A stretch of 64,000 nt of DNA from Deltaproteobacteria bacterium HGW-Deltaproteobacteria-18. Lineage in GTDB: Bacteria; Desulfobacterota; Desulfovibrionia; Desulfovibrionales; Desulfomicrobiaceae. Position 1 is the stretch's first letter. Every line of letters begins with the position of its first letter. The translations under genes and the position numbers were made by a program. The notes under the pieces were generated by a model that was not told where the DNA came from, made no database searches, and worked only from the letters and a program-made list of their open reading frames with translations. The stretch spans positions 62,001 to 126,000 of the forward strand of contig PHBE01000008.1 in the NCBI GenBank assembly GCA_002841885.1, given 5' to 3'. Shown here one piece after another: positions 25,885-35,614 of this stretch.

Positions 25885-26577
25885 GCTACCTCCTATGTAA
25901 GTAGGCACTTGGTGTGCATTGTGAGTTGCAAAACTTTTTGTTTTCCCTTGGGTAACCCAATAATACTGAGTTGTAATTATTTAATCGGCGCAAGGTGTAA
26001 ACAATTAAGCCGTTTTTTATGCTTTATATGTATAAAAATATTTACTTTTTCTGTAACATCCTGAATTTTTGAAAAAAAATAAATTTTTAAATTTTGATGT
26101 AATTTCAATTCTATACATATTTATATGTATTAAAAATTATGTAAAAACAAAAAATACCTACGCATGGATCAAAGTAATGATTCAGTACGTAGGTATTTTT
26201 TATTCAAGCTGATTAATTTTCAAAAAATGAACTATTTTCAACAACTTTTTTGCTATGCAAGATCTCTCCAACAAGTCTCCGTCACCTTGCAAGAGGGCGC
26301 TTGTGTTTCTAACATCCCGGAAAAAATGAAATTTTCAACTAGCCCGCCTCCGCAGAATTGGCGCTCAGGTTTTTGCCTTGTTTTTTTGCAGTGATTTGAT
26401 GATGCTCGACAATCAGAGTATATATATTTTCATAAAATAGTTAGTGGTATTTATTTATATCGAAGTGCCTCCTGATTTATGATTTTAGTATTTCAGTGAG
26501 CCGAGTGGCTGGCTCCTGATAATATCTTCAAGATTTTATAAACATGTAACACAGAAAATATTTATGCAGGACGTGTC
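25885..26577. other. AT-rich divergent intergenic region with a long hairpin
   Basis: About 690 bases of low GC between divergently transcribed genes. A 76-codon frame at 26164 overlaps the hairpin and is not credible as a gene. Apart from that hairpin no feature was recognised; a small RNA is possible. Confidence 0.5.
26150..26200. repeat. Perfect 13-bp inverted repeat with 25-base loop
   Basis: AAAAATACCTACG (26150-26162) pairs exactly with CGTAGGTATTTTT (26188-26200). The T-run at the 3' end and A-run at the 5' end would let it act as a terminator in either direction, yet no gene ends here, which suggests it terminates an unannotated transcript or is the body of a small RNA. Confidence 0.55.
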
Positions 26578-26838
26578 ATGAACACGGATCAGGAATATTT
26601 GCAGGAAGCTTTTGAATGCACTGACGATGATGCGAAATCAGCATCATGGCGGAAGCCCTACGTCATGATTGTCCCTGACGAGGAACTGATTCGTCATGAA
26701 CAGTTTCGCGAAGCCGTGAAACAGGTGTTGACGCAACAGCCCAATGTTTCAAATGGGCCGTTGAAGAAAGGCGGGGAAGGGATAGGGGTTTATAAGAGTT
26801 TGCTGACGAAGAGTGAACTTGAATTTCTGTTGAAGTGA
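26578..26838 (+). CDS. Unrecognised 86-residue cytoplasmic protein
   Basis: Starts with ATG after GCAGGACG. It is acidic at the N-terminus, without signal or membrane segments; the middle reads VMIVPDEELIRHEQFREAVKQVL and the end KSLLTKSELEFLLK looks helical. No known domain was recognised. A long AT-rich upstream region and a perfect palindrome just downstream set it apart as an independent unit. Confidence 0.55.
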   Translation: MNTDQEYLQEAFECTDDDAKSASWRKPYVMIVPDEELIRHEQFREAVKQVLTQQPNVSNGPLKKGGEGIGVYKSLLTKSELEFLLK

Positions 26839-26855
26839 TTTTTTTAAAGTGCCGC

Positions 26856-26905
26856 ACAAACACGAATCCCCGGGACAGACGTCTGTCCCGGGGATTCGTG
26901 TTTGT
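26856..26905. repeat. Perfect 50-bp palindrome
   Basis: The 25 bases 26856-26880 are the exact reverse complement of 26881-26905, with no spacer (centre GACAGAC/GTCTGTC). It lies between the convergent 86-residue gene and the aspartate kinase gene. RNA from either strand would form a very stable hairpin, so it may act as a terminator, but no T-run follows on either side. In DNA it could extrude as a cruciform. Confidence 0.8.
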
Positions 26906-26926
26906 CTGGAGCCAGGATTTTTGCGT

Positions 26927-28333
26927 TCAGCCGGCACAGGCTCGCGGGCCGGTCATGCACAGGGCCTTGTGCAGCGCCACCTGGGCCTTGGCGAATTGGC
27001 TGCGTTCGACCACGAATTGCATGTTGGTCTGGCGGGCGGTCTGTGAGACGGCCAGGATGTTGATCCCTTCGCCAGCCAGCGCGCTAGCCGCCTTGGCCAT
27101 GATTCCGGGCTGTCCGATGTTGGAGCCGATGGCGCAGACGATGGCCACCTTTTGGAGGGTGATCTGTTCGAATTTTTCCTGCAGCTCGGCTATCATTTCG
27201 GGGCGGCAGTCGCGATCATTGATGATCATTCCGATGGTGTTGGCGTTGGTGACCTTGCTGATATAGGAAATGCCGTGCTTGGCGAGCACCTGCAGTATGC
27301 GCAAGTCAAAGCCGACCTCTCCGACCATGCGGGTGTCATGCACTTCCATGCAGGTGACTTTGTCCGATCCGGTCACGATCTCGACCATTGATTCGGGCGC
27401 GATGAAATCCTTGGTGATGAGCGTGCCGCTGTGATCCGGATCAAAGGCATTCTTGATCCGGATGGGGATATCATTGACTTCCAGCGGCTTTGAAGCCTTG
27501 GGGTGGATGGCCTCCATTCCTACGTCGGCCAACTGGTCGGCCACGTCGAAGTTGGTGTTGCAGACCGGGTGGATGTTTTCTTCGCCGATGAGCAGCGGGT
27601 CGCCGGAACAGAGATGGTATTCCTTGTGGATGATGGCTTCGCTCGCGCCCAGAATCACCGCGACTTTAGAGAATGTGACCTCCGAATAGCCCCGGTCGAA
27701 TTCGCGCATGATGCCTTCGGTGCCTTTGGTGTAGCCGGTGGCAAAACAGATGGTCGAGAAGGGATCGATGCCTTCGAAGCTGTCCTTGATGCGCTCGTCG
27801 ATGGTCAACTGCCGGCTGTCTTCCCAGCCGCTCAGGTCCACGAAGGTGGCGTTGTAGCCGCGATTTTGCAGGATGTTGGCGGAGTTGAAGGCGCTGTGCA
27901 TTTCACCCAGGGAAGCCAGCAGCTCTCGTGCGGCCAGGAACAGGGCGGTTCGTGAAACATAGCCCGAGGCCAGTACGTTATCCATGCTGCGCAGGATGTT
28001 TATGGCCAGGTCGATGTGGTCGTCGACGAATTCATTTGCGGCGGCCAGATCGAGCCCTGCGGGCACGAAGGTCTTGTTCAGTTCGAAGAGGCTGTCGCGC
28101 AGGGCGAGCATTTTTATGGGGTAGTTCTCCTGCTGGCGGAAGAGCTGGTAGATGCCGGGCTGACCGGTTTTTTTGTGCTCCAGCAGCTCGTTGGTCACCC
28201 CTCCGTAGGCGGAGACAATGTAGATCCGGCCAAAGATGTCGGCGGGATTGCGAAGGATGATATTGTCGATGATTTGCGGAAATCTGGACATGGATGTTCC
28301 ACCGATCTTTTCAACACGAACTTTGGCTTTCAT
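26927..28333 (-). CDS. Aspartate kinase, Ask_Ect-like subfamily
   Basis: 468 residues from the ATG at 28333. The kinase domain begins VEKIGGTSMSRF and continues with VSAYGGVTNELLEHKKTG, features I associate with the aspartokinases of ectoine clusters rather than ordinary LysC. Two ACT domains fill the C-terminus (from about residue 310; KHGISYISKVTNANTIGMIIND and AIVCAIGSNIGQPGIM). It phosphorylates aspartate to supply aspartyl phosphate for lysine, threonine and methionine, or for ectoine. No ectABC genes are in the window. It stands alone and is convergent with the 86-residue gene. Confidence 0.88.
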   Translation of the reverse strand: MKAKVRVEKIGGTSMSRFPQIIDNIILRNPADIFGRIYIVSAYGGVTNELLEHKKTGQPGIYQLFRQQENYPIKMLALRDSLFELNKTFVPAGLDLAAANEFVDDHIDLAINILRSMDNVLASGYVSRTALFLAARELLASLGEMHSAFNSANILQNRGYNATFVDLSGWEDSRQLTIDERIKDSFEGIDPFSTICFATGYTKGTEGIMREFDRGYSEVTFSKVAVILGASEAIIHKEYHLCSGDPLLIGEENIHPVCNTNFDVADQLADVGMEAIHPKASKPLEVNDIPIRIKNAFDPDHSGTLITKDFIAPESMVEIVTGSDKVTCMEVHDTRMVGEVGFDLRILQVLAKHGISYISKVTNANTIGMIINDRDCRPEMIAELQEKFEQITLQKVAIVCAIGSNIGQPGIMAKAASALAGEGINILAVSQTARQTNMQFVVERSQFAKAQVALHKALCMTGPRACAG

Positions 28334-28447
28334 GGACTTTCCCGGACTGAAGTGATGTTGACGGGCGCCGGCGGCCAGGGCCGACTGCACTGGATAACCC
28401 TTGAGCGATATTGCCTAAAGTGGTGGGGCGTCAATACGCAGATAACA

Positions 28448-28461
28448 GAAAATCGATTTTC
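28448..28461. promoter_or_regulatory. Palindrome upstream of the yej operon, candidate operator
   Basis: GAAAATCGATTTTC is a perfect 14-base palindrome in the 243-base space between the divergent aspartate kinase and yejA genes. It could bind a regulator of either gene. No clear promoter hexamers were seen around it. Confidence 0.3.
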
Positions 28462-28576
28462 GAAACATCATAATTCCGATGTACGCTCTGCGCTTAGCCT
28501 GTGCACCGGACCTGTTTGACGCTCTGGGCCGCTACGGCTAAAAGGGCGCAAATTCGCCAACTCAAGCAGGTTCATC

Positions 28577-30388
28577 ATGAAGCATCTTTTTCTTCTTGTT
28601 CTTCTCCTTGGCTCTGTCCTGCCTGCGACGGCAGGGGATACTCTCCACGCCCTGGCCATGAACGGACAACCCCGCTACCCTGCGGATTTCACTCACTTCG
28701 ATTACGCCAACCCCGATGCACCCAAGGGCGGGCAGGTGCGACTGGCCGCAACGGGCACCTACGACAGTTTCAATCCCTTCATCGTCAAGGGCAATTCCGC
28801 CGACGGCCTGGGTCTTCTATTCGACACCCTGACCGAGCAGTCCCTCGACGAGCCCTTTACCGAATACGGCCTGCTGGCCGATCGCATCGAAGTGGCCAAG
28901 GACCGTTCCTCCATGACCTTCCATCTGCGCGAAGAAGCCAGGTTTCATGACGGCAGCCCGGTCACGGCACAGGATGTGGCCTTTACCTTCAAGATCTTGG
29001 TGGAACAGGGCAATCCCCATTACGCCCAGTATTATGCCGATGTGGAACAGGTCCACGTTGTCGATGCCCAGACCGTGACCTTTGCCTTCAAGCCCGGCAG
29101 CAGTCAGGAACTGCCGCTCATCCTTGGGCAGTTGCCGGTGCTGTCCGAAGCCTCCTGGAAAGGCCGGGATTTTTCCGCATCAAGCCTTGATATCCCAGTG
29201 GGCAGCGGCCCGTACCGGATCGGAGAATTCAAGGCCGGGCAGCGACTGACCTTTGTGCGAGACCCCGGGTACTGGGGCCGTGACCTTCCGGTGAACAAGG
29301 GTCGGCACAATTTCGACACTATTATCTACGATTACTATCGCGACCTGACCGTGACCCTCGAAGCCTTCAAGGCTGGAGAGTACGATTTTCGCCAGGAGTA
29401 CAATTCCAAGCAGTGGGCCACAGGCTACACCGGCCCGGCGGTCAATGCCGGGCTGATCCGCACCGAGAACATTCCGCACAAGCTCTCGCAGGGCATGCAG
29501 GCCTTTGTCTTCAACACCCGCCGCGCCATTTTTGCCGACCCCCTGGTGCGCAAGGCCCTCAACTACGCCTTTGATTTCGAATGGAGCAACAAGAGCCTCT
29601 TCTATGGCCAGTACGCTCGCTCCACGAGCTTTTTCTCCAATTCCGACATGGCCTCTTCCGGCCTGCCTTCGGAGCAGGAAAAAGCCATGCTGAAACCTTT
29701 GGGCCTGCCCGAAGAAGTGACTTCGCAGGCATTCTCCCTGCCGGTCACCGACGGCAGCGGCAACATCCGCGACAATCTTCGCGAGGCCGCCGGACTTCTG
29801 CGTCAGGCCGGGTGGAGCGTCACGAACGGCAAGCTGGTCAAGGACGGCACGCCTTTCGTTTTCGAGATGCTGCTGGTACAGCCGGATTTCGAGCGCGTGG
29901 TCCTGCCTTTCAAGCGCAATCTGGAACGGCTCGGCATCACCATGAGCGTTCGCATGGTGGACACCTCACAATACCTGGAGCGGCTGCGTGGCTTCGATTT
30001 CGACATGATCGTCTCAAGCTTCCCCCAGTCCCTGTCCCCGGGCAACGAGCAGCGCTCGTTCTGGCATTCTGCTTCGACGGACATGCCGGGTTCGCGCAAT
30101 TACTGCGGCATAAAGAGCCCGGCCATAGACGCCTTGGTCGATCTGGTCATCGCGGCTCCGGACCGCGACGCGCTCATCCTGCGCTGCAAGGCTCTGGACC
30201 GCGCCCTGCTGTGGGGCTGGTACGTCATCCCGCACTGGCACGCCACGTCCTGGCGCGTGGCCTATTGGGACAAGTTCGGTCGTCCGGAGAAGCTGGCGAA
30301 TTACGGACTTGATTTTCAGTCCTGGTGGATCGACACGGACAAGGAACGGGAGATGGCCGGCAGGCGGGGACGGCTCGGGCTCAAGTAG
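28577..30388 (+). CDS. yejA: Periplasmic oligopeptide-binding protein YejA
   Basis: 603 residues with a signal peptide ending TAG. The SBP_bac_5 fold is shown by HALAMNGQPRYPADFTHFDYANPDAPKGG, then GLLADRIEVAKDRSSMTFHLREEARFHDG and DVAFTFKIL, matching YejA of enteric bacteria. It delivers peptides to the YejBEF transporter encoded immediately downstream; in enterobacteria this system imports microcin C and other peptides. ATG with AGG upstream. Confidence 0.92.
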   Translation: MKHLFLLVLLLGSVLPATAGDTLHALAMNGQPRYPADFTHFDYANPDAPKGGQVRLAATGTYDSFNPFIVKGNSADGLGLLFDTLTEQSLDEPFTEYGLLADRIEVAKDRSSMTFHLREEARFHDGSPVTAQDVAFTFKILVEQGNPHYAQYYADVEQVHVVDAQTVTFAFKPGSSQELPLILGQLPVLSEASWKGRDFSASSLDIPVGSGPYRIGEFKAGQRLTFVRDPGYWGRDLPVNKGRHNFDTIIYDYYRDLTVTLEAFKAGEYDFRQEYNSKQWATGYTGPAVNAGLIRTENIPHKLSQGMQAFVFNTRRAIFADPLVRKALNYAFDFEWSNKSLFYGQYARSTSFFSNSDMASSGLPSEQEKAMLKPLGLPEEVTSQAFSLPVTDGSGNIRDNLREAAGLLRQAGWSVTNGKLVKDGTPFVFEMLLVQPDFERVVLPFKRNLERLGITMSVRMVDTSQYLERLRGFDFDMIVSSFPQSLSPGNEQRSFWHSASTDMPGSRNYCGIKSPAIDALVDLVIAAPDRDALILRCKALDRALLWGWYVIPHWHATSWRVAYWDKFGRPEKLANYGLDFQSWWIDTDKEREMAGRRGRLGLK

Positions 30389-30517
30389 GCATGGCGTTCG
30401 ATCTGCGTGACCAAAGGCATGGATTGCCGCGGCTTTCAGTCTCAGACAAAGGCCGGGCTCCGCGTGAAATCCATCTTCAATCCTCATACTCGTAGTTCCC
30501 GGTTTCGAAAGGAAACA

Positions 30518-31621
30518 ATGCTTACCTACATCCTGCGCCGCCTGGCACTCATCATTCCGACCCTGCTGGGCATTCTGACGCTCAATTTCTTCATCATTCA
30601 GGCCGCGCCCGGCGGGCCGGTGGAGCAGATGATCGCCCAGCTGCAGGGGCTGGACGTGGCTGCCGCCGCACGCGTCAGCGGATCGGGCGGGGAAACGGCC
30701 GGGGCGAACGTCTCGGCGCAGGCGTCCTCCAAATCCGTCTATCGCGGGGCCCAGGGCCTCGACCCGGACGTGGTGCTCCGCATCGAGCGTATGTACGGCT
30801 TCGACAAGCCTCTGTGGGAGCGATACGTCCAGATGATCAAGAATTACGCCACGTTTAACCTTGGCGAGAGCTTTTTCCGCAGTAAGGGCGTGCTTGAGCT
30901 CATCGGCGAAAAAATCCCCGTGTCCCTGTCGCTGGGGCTGTGGAGCACGCTCATCATCTACACCCTGTCCATCCCCTTGGGCATTATGAAGGCCGTGCGC
31001 CACGGTTCGCGCTTCGATGTCTGGACCAGCACGTTCATGGTTGTGGGCAATGCCATCCCGGTTTTTCTTTTCGCCATCCTGCTTGTGGTCCTCTTCGCGG
31101 GCGGGAGCTATTTCAACTGGTTTCCACTGCGCGGCCTGACCTCTCCGGGCTGGGCCGATTTTTCCCTCCTGGACAAGATCCTGGACTATTTCTGGCACCT
31201 GGCCCTGCCCGTCACTGCCATGGTCATCGGGGGATTTGCGACCCTGACCATGCTGACCAAGAACTCCTTTCTGGATGAGGTCGGCAAGCAGTACGTCACC
31301 ACGGCCCGCGCCAAGGGCCAGACCGAATCGCGTATCCTGTACCGTCACGTCTTCCGCAACGCCATGCTGCTCATCATCGCAGGCTTCCCCGCGGCCTTCA
31401 TCTCCATGTTCTTTACGGGCTCGCTGCTGATCGAGGTCATTTTTTCCCTGGACGGTCTTGGCCTTCTGGGCTTCGAGGCGACCATAAACCGTGATTACCC
31501 GGTCATGTTCGGTTCCCTCTACATCTTCACCCTCATCGGCCTGGTTACCAAGCTCATTTCGGATCTGACCTATGTGCTGGTCGATCCGCGCATCGATTTC
31601 GGCTCGCGGGAGGGACGATGA
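30518..31621 (+). CDS. yejB: Peptide ABC transporter permease YejB
   Basis: 367 residues from the ATG at 30518, which has AAGGA upstream and gives the typical start [20 protein letters not shown]. The long periplasmic insert after helix 1 (about residues 37-95) is characteristic of YejB. The EAA loop for the ATPase contact lies in [25 protein letters not shown]. It forms the permease heterodimer with YejE. The stop overlaps yejE by ATGA. Confidence 0.93.
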   Translation: MLTYILRRLALIIPTLLGILTLNFFIIQAAPGGPVEQMIAQLQGLDVAAAARVSGSGGETAGANVSAQASSKSVYRGAQGLDPDVVLRIERMYGFDKPLWERYVQMIKNYATFNLGESFFRSKGVLELIGEKIPVSLSLGLWSTLIIYTLSIPLGIMKAVRHGSRFDVWTSTFMVVGNAIPVFLFAILLVVLFAGGSYFNWFPLRGLTSPGWADFSLLDKILDYFWHLALPVTAMVIGGFATLTMLTKNSFLDEVGKQYVTTARAKGQTESRILYRHVFRNAMLLIIAGFPAAFISMFFTGSLLIEVIFSLDGLGLLGFEATINRDYPVMFGSLYIFTLIGLVTKLISDLTYVLVDPRIDFGSREGR

Positions 31622-32634
31622 ACCCCATCATCCGGCGAAGGCTGCGTGCCTTCCGCTCCAACGGCCGGGCGTTCTGGTCCCTGTGGATCTTCTTGTTCCT
31701 GTTTCTCTCCAGCCTCGGGGCGGAATTCATCGCCAATGACCGGCCCCTGCTGGTCTATTACGATGGGGGCTTTTATGCCCCGGTCTTCAAGGCCTATCCG
31801 GAAACCGTTTTCGGCGGCGATTTCGAGACCCAGACCGTGTACCGCGATCCCTATGTGGAGCAGCTCATCAACGCCAAGGGCTGGATGATCTGGCCGCCCG
31901 TGCGCTACAGTTACAGGACCATCAACTACGATCTGCCCGTGCCCGCCCCGGCCCCGCCCTCGCGTGAGAATCTGCTCGGCACCGACGACCAGGGCCGCGA
32001 CGTGCTGGCCCGCATCATCTACGGGGTACGCCTGTCCGTGCTCTTCGGGCTGATACTGACCCTGGGCAGCTCCGTGGTCGGAGTCTGCGTGGGCGCAGTG
32101 CAGGGCTATTACGGCGGGGCCGTCGATCTGGCCGGGCAGCGTTTCATGGAGATCTGGTCCGGCATGCCTGCGCTTTTCATCCTCATCATCCTGGCCTCCA
32201 TGGTCGCGCCCGGATTCTGGTGGCTTCTGGCCGTGACCATGCTCTTTTCGTGGATGAGCCTTGTGGACGTGGTCCGGGCCGAGTTCCTGCGCGGCCGCAA
32301 TCTCGAATACGTGCGTGCGGCCAAGGCGCTGGGCCTGTCGGACCGGGTCATCATGTTTCGCCACATCCTGCCCAACGCCATGATCGCGACCGTGACCTTC
32401 ATGCCGTTCATCGTCAGCGGGTCCATCACCACCCTGACCTCGCTGGACTTTCTGGGGTTCGGCCTGCCGCCGGGTTCGCCGTCCCTGGGCGAGCTGCTGG
32501 CACAGGGCAAGAACAATCTGCAGGCCCCGTGGCTCGGCCTGTCGGCTTTTGCGGTCCTGGGCACGATCCTGAGCCTGCTGGTTTTTATCGGAGAAGGAGT
32601 GCGCGATGCCTTTGATCCACGCCACAGAAGCTAG
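31618..32634 (+). CDS. yejE: Peptide ABC transporter permease YejE
   Basis: 338 residues. The large insert after helix 1 ([20 protein letters not shown]) and then [21 protein letters not shown] are typical of YejE/DppC-type permeases. The EAA loop reads [25 protein letters not shown]. Six membrane helices are predicted. It overlaps yejB at its start and yejF by 29 bases at its end. Confidence 0.94.
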   Translation: MNPIIRRRLRAFRSNGRAFWSLWIFLFLFLSSLGAEFIANDRPLLVYYDGGFYAPVFKAYPETVFGGDFETQTVYRDPYVEQLINAKGWMIWPPVRYSYRTINYDLPVPAPAPPSRENLLGTDDQGRDVLARIIYGVRLSVLFGLILTLGSSVVGVCVGAVQGYYGGAVDLAGQRFMEIWSGMPALFILIILASMVAPGFWWLLAVTMLFSWMSLVDVVRAEFLRGRNLEYVRAAKALGLSDRVIMFRHILPNAMIATVTFMPFIVSGSITTLTSLDFLGFGLPPGSPSLGELLAQGKNNLQAPWLGLSAFAVLGTILSLLVFIGEGVRDAFDPRHRS

Positions 32635-34255
32635 ACCCGCGCAGGCTGCGCCCGCCCCGCAATCGCACGCGAAGTCTGAAGCATTGCTGAGCATCCGCGA
32701 TCTCGGCGTTGATTTCTCCGTGGAGGATAGTACCGTCACCGCCGTGCAGGGCGTCAGCATGTCCGTGTATCCGGGGCGGACCTGCGCCCTGGTGGGGGAG
32801 AGCGGATCGGGCAAGTCCGTGACCGCGCTGTCGGTCCTGCGCCTGCTCCCGCCCCTGGTCGCACGCACGAGCGGGGAAATCCTGTTCGAGGGGAAGGATT
32901 TGCTGCGCCTGGACGAAGGGCGGCTGCGTGAAGTCCGCGGCGGACGCATCGGCATGATCTTCCAGGAGCCCATGACGTCCCTGAACCCGCTGCATCCCAT
33001 CGGCCGCCAGATCGCCGAAAGCGTGCTCCTGCACCAGCCCGAAGTCGATGCCAGAGCGCGCACCCTGGAGCTCCTGGAGCTGGTCGGCATCCCGGACCCG
33101 GCCTCGCGTCTGAACAGCTTTCCGCATCAGCTTTCCGGCGGACAGCGGCAGCGGGTCATCATCGCCATGGCGCTAGCCAACGATCCGGTCCTGCTCATTG
33201 CCGACGAGCCGACCACGGCCCTGGACGTGACCATCCAGGCCCAGGTGCTGGAGCTTTTAAAAAACCTGCAAAAGCGCCTGAACATGGCCATCCTGCTCAT
33301 CTCCCATGATCTGGGCGTGGTCCGGCACATGGCCGACGAGGTGCACGTCATGCGCGAGGGCCGGATTGTGGAGAGCGGAACGCGGGACGAAATTTTCAAC
33401 AATCCCAACCACTCCTACACAAAAACCCTGCTGGCCAGCACCCCGTCGGGCAGACCGGGCCCCCTGGCCGAAGACGCGCAAACCCTGCTTGAGGCACGCG
33501 ATATCCGGGTCTGGTTTCCGCAGGGCAAAACGTTTTTTGGTCGTCCCAGGAGCTACATCAAGGCCGTGACCGATGCAGAGCTTTCCATTTTCCGGGGTGA
33601 ATCCCTCGGCGTGGTGGGGGAGAGCGGATCGGGAAAGACGACGCTGGGCCTTGCCCTGCTGCGCCTTCAGAGCTGCCAGGGCGAGATAGATTTCGACGGC
33701 CAGCGCCTGTCCGCCATGCGTGAAGGGGAGATCAGGCGGCTGCGCCGCAATTTCCAGGTCGTGTTTCAGGACCCTTACGGCAGCCTCAGCCCGCGCATGA
33801 CCGTGGGCCAGATCGTGGCCGAGGGACTTGACGCGCACCGCCTGGCCACGGGTTCGGAGCGGGAGGAGCGCATCGCCGAGATTCTGGAGGCCGTGGATCT
33901 TGACCCGGCCGCGATGCACCGCTATCCGCACGAGTTTTCCGGCGGCCAGCGTCAGCGCATCTCCATTGCCCGGGCGCTCATCCTGCGGCCCAAATTCGTG
34001 GTTCTGGACGAGCCGACCTCGGCCCTGGACCGCACGGTGCAGTTCCAGATCGTGGAGCTCTTGCGCGGTCTGCAGACCCGCTTCGGCCTGACCTTCATGT
34101 TCATCACCCATGACCTGGCCCTGGTCCGGGCCCTGTGCCACCGCATCGTCATCATGAAGGACGGGCGCATCGTGGAGCAGGGACCGACCGATGCCATTTT
34201 TGCAAGCCCGGTCCAGGAATACACCCGCACCCTGCTTGCCGCCGCCCTGGAATAA
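32606..34255 (+). CDS. yejF: Peptide ABC transporter ATPase YejF, two fused ATPase domains
   Basis: 549 residues with two complete ATP-binding cassettes. Domain 1 has [16 protein letters not shown] and [12 protein letters not shown]; domain 2 has [16 protein letters not shown] and [11 protein letters not shown]. This duplication in one chain is typical of YejF. The ATG at 32606 follows GGAG and lies inside the end of yejE, so translation is coupled. The next gene, trkH, begins 3 bases after the stop. Confidence 0.95.
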   Translation: MPLIHATEARPAQAAPAPQSHAKSEALLSIRDLGVDFSVEDSTVTAVQGVSMSVYPGRTCALVGESGSGKSVTALSVLRLLPPLVARTSGEILFEGKDLLRLDEGRLREVRGGRIGMIFQEPMTSLNPLHPIGRQIAESVLLHQPEVDARARTLELLELVGIPDPASRLNSFPHQLSGGQRQRVIIAMALANDPVLLIADEPTTALDVTIQAQVLELLKNLQKRLNMAILLISHDLGVVRHMADEVHVMREGRIVESGTRDEIFNNPNHSYTKTLLASTPSGRPGPLAEDAQTLLEARDIRVWFPQGKTFFGRPRSYIKAVTDAELSIFRGESLGVVGESGSGKTTLGLALLRLQSCQGEIDFDGQRLSAMREGEIRRLRRNFQVVFQDPYGSLSPRMTVGQIVAEGLDAHRLATGSEREERIAEILEAVDLDPAAMHRYPHEFSGGQRQRISIARALILRPKFVVLDEPTSALDRTVQFQIVELLRGLQTRFGLTFMFITHDLALVRALCHRIVIMKDGRIVEQGPTDAIFASPVQEYTRTLLAAALE

Positions 34256-34258
34256 GGC

Positions 34259-35605
34259 ATGAAACACGCACAAAAATTCCTCTCTCCGGCATTTCTTCCG
34301 GTCCATTTCTTCATCGCGACCATTCTGCTCGGCGGGGTCCTGCTGCATCTGCCCTTGGCGTTGAACGATACGCAGCTGAGCTGGATCGACGCCTTTTTCA
34401 CCGCCGTGTCCGCCGCCTGCGTGACTGGGCTCGTCGTCGTGGATACGGGCACCATGTTCTCGACTTTCGGCCTGACCGTCATCGCTCTGCTCATGCAGAT
34501 CGGCGGCCTTGGGGTCATGACCTACACAAGCCTCGTCTTCTATCTGTGGCGTCGGCGCGTTTCGCTGACCGACCGCATCGCCGTGGGACAATCACTGCAG
34601 GGTGATCCGTCATTCAAGCTGGGACGATTTCTGGTACAGCTCTTTCTGGTCTGCTTTTGCATCGAGGCTTTGGGTGCTGTTGCCCTGTATGCTTTGAGCA
34701 TGGGCGAAATGGACTGGTTTAACGCCTTTTTTCATTCCGTGTCCGCTTTCTGCAACGCGGGCTTCAGCCTCTACCCGGACAGTCTGATGCGCTTCTCCGG
34801 GAATCTGCCCATAAATCTGCTGTTCATGCTCCTCATTTTTTTGGGCGGTATCGGCTTCTACGTGCTGGTCGAGCTGCCCGGTTTTTTTGGCACAGCCTTC
34901 AGGGCACGCCGCCTGCGGGACACGCTGAGCTGGCAGAGTTCGCTGGTCATCCGCACCAGCCTGTGGCTGATCCTTGTCGGATGGGTGGTGTTTTTCCTGA
35001 TCGAACAGAGGCAGGACGGACTGTTCACGGCCGTGCTGCAAGGCCTCTTTCAGTCCGTCTCGGCCCGTACGGCGGGCTTCAACACCATGGACATCGGAAT
35101 CATGACCGACACGTCGCTGTTCATCCTGATTCTGCTCATGGTCATCGGGGGGTCTCCCGGTTCGTGCGCGGGCGGCATAAAGACCACGACCCTGCGCGTG
35201 CTCCTCGGCTTTGCCGTTTCCCAGATCAAAGGTCGCGATCAGGTCGTTGTCGAAGGCTATGGCGTTGACGCGCCCACCGTGAACAAGGCCATGACTCTTG
35301 TCATTTTCGCCTTTGTCCTCATCATGTGCTCGGTCTTCGTCCTGACCGTGACCGAAGGCGCCAACCAGCCGCATCAGCTGGTGCGGGGCAAGTTCATGGA
35401 GCTCTTTTTCGAGGCTTCGTCGGCGTTCGGAACCGTGGGACTGAGCACCGGACTTACCCCTCATCTTTCGGCCCCGGGAAAGTGCGTCATCATGATGCTC
35501 ATGTTTGTCGGCCGACTTGGCCCCATAGTTTTTCTGACCATGCTGCAGTCCTGGCAGACGCGTGAACATTTCAGGCGTGCCGAAAAGAGCATGCTCATCG
35601 GGTAG
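34259..35605 (+). CDS. trkH: Potassium uptake channel subunit TrkH/KtrB
   Basis: 448 residues, the length of KtrB-type proteins. The four selectivity-filter loops of the MPM repeats are visible: CVTGL, CNAGF, TAGFNT and GTVGLSTG. The ion-conducting subunit works with the cytoplasmic NAD- or ATP-binding ring encoded next. Its start 3 bases after yejF suggests cotranscription with the peptide importer, an unusual partnership. Homologues may conduct potassium with sodium. Confidence 0.94.
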   Translation: MKHAQKFLSPAFLPVHFFIATILLGGVLLHLPLALNDTQLSWIDAFFTAVSAACVTGLVVVDTGTMFSTFGLTVIALLMQIGGLGVMTYTSLVFYLWRRRVSLTDRIAVGQSLQGDPSFKLGRFLVQLFLVCFCIEALGAVALYALSMGEMDWFNAFFHSVSAFCNAGFSLYPDSLMRFSGNLPINLLFMLLIFLGGIGFYVLVELPGFFGTAFRARRLRDTLSWQSSLVIRTSLWLILVGWVVFFLIEQRQDGLFTAVLQGLFQSVSARTAGFNTMDIGIMTDTSLFILILLMVIGGSPGSCAGGIKTTTLRVLLGFAVSQIKGRDQVVVEGYGVDAPTVNKAMTLVIFAFVLIMCSVFVLTVTEGANQPHQLVRGKFMELFFEASSAFGTVGLSTGLTPHLSAPGKCVIMMLMFVGRLGPIVFLTMLQSWQTREHFRRAEKSMLIG

Positions 35606-35614
35606 GAGGTTTTC

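Noticed and set aside
26164-26394. 76-codon open frame in the AT-rich gap
   Set aside because: It overlaps the 13-bp hairpin, has no ribosome binding site and no family resemblance.
26927-28333. An ectoine biosynthesis cluster
   Set aside because: Only the kinase resembles that pathway; no ectA, ectB or ectC is next to it.
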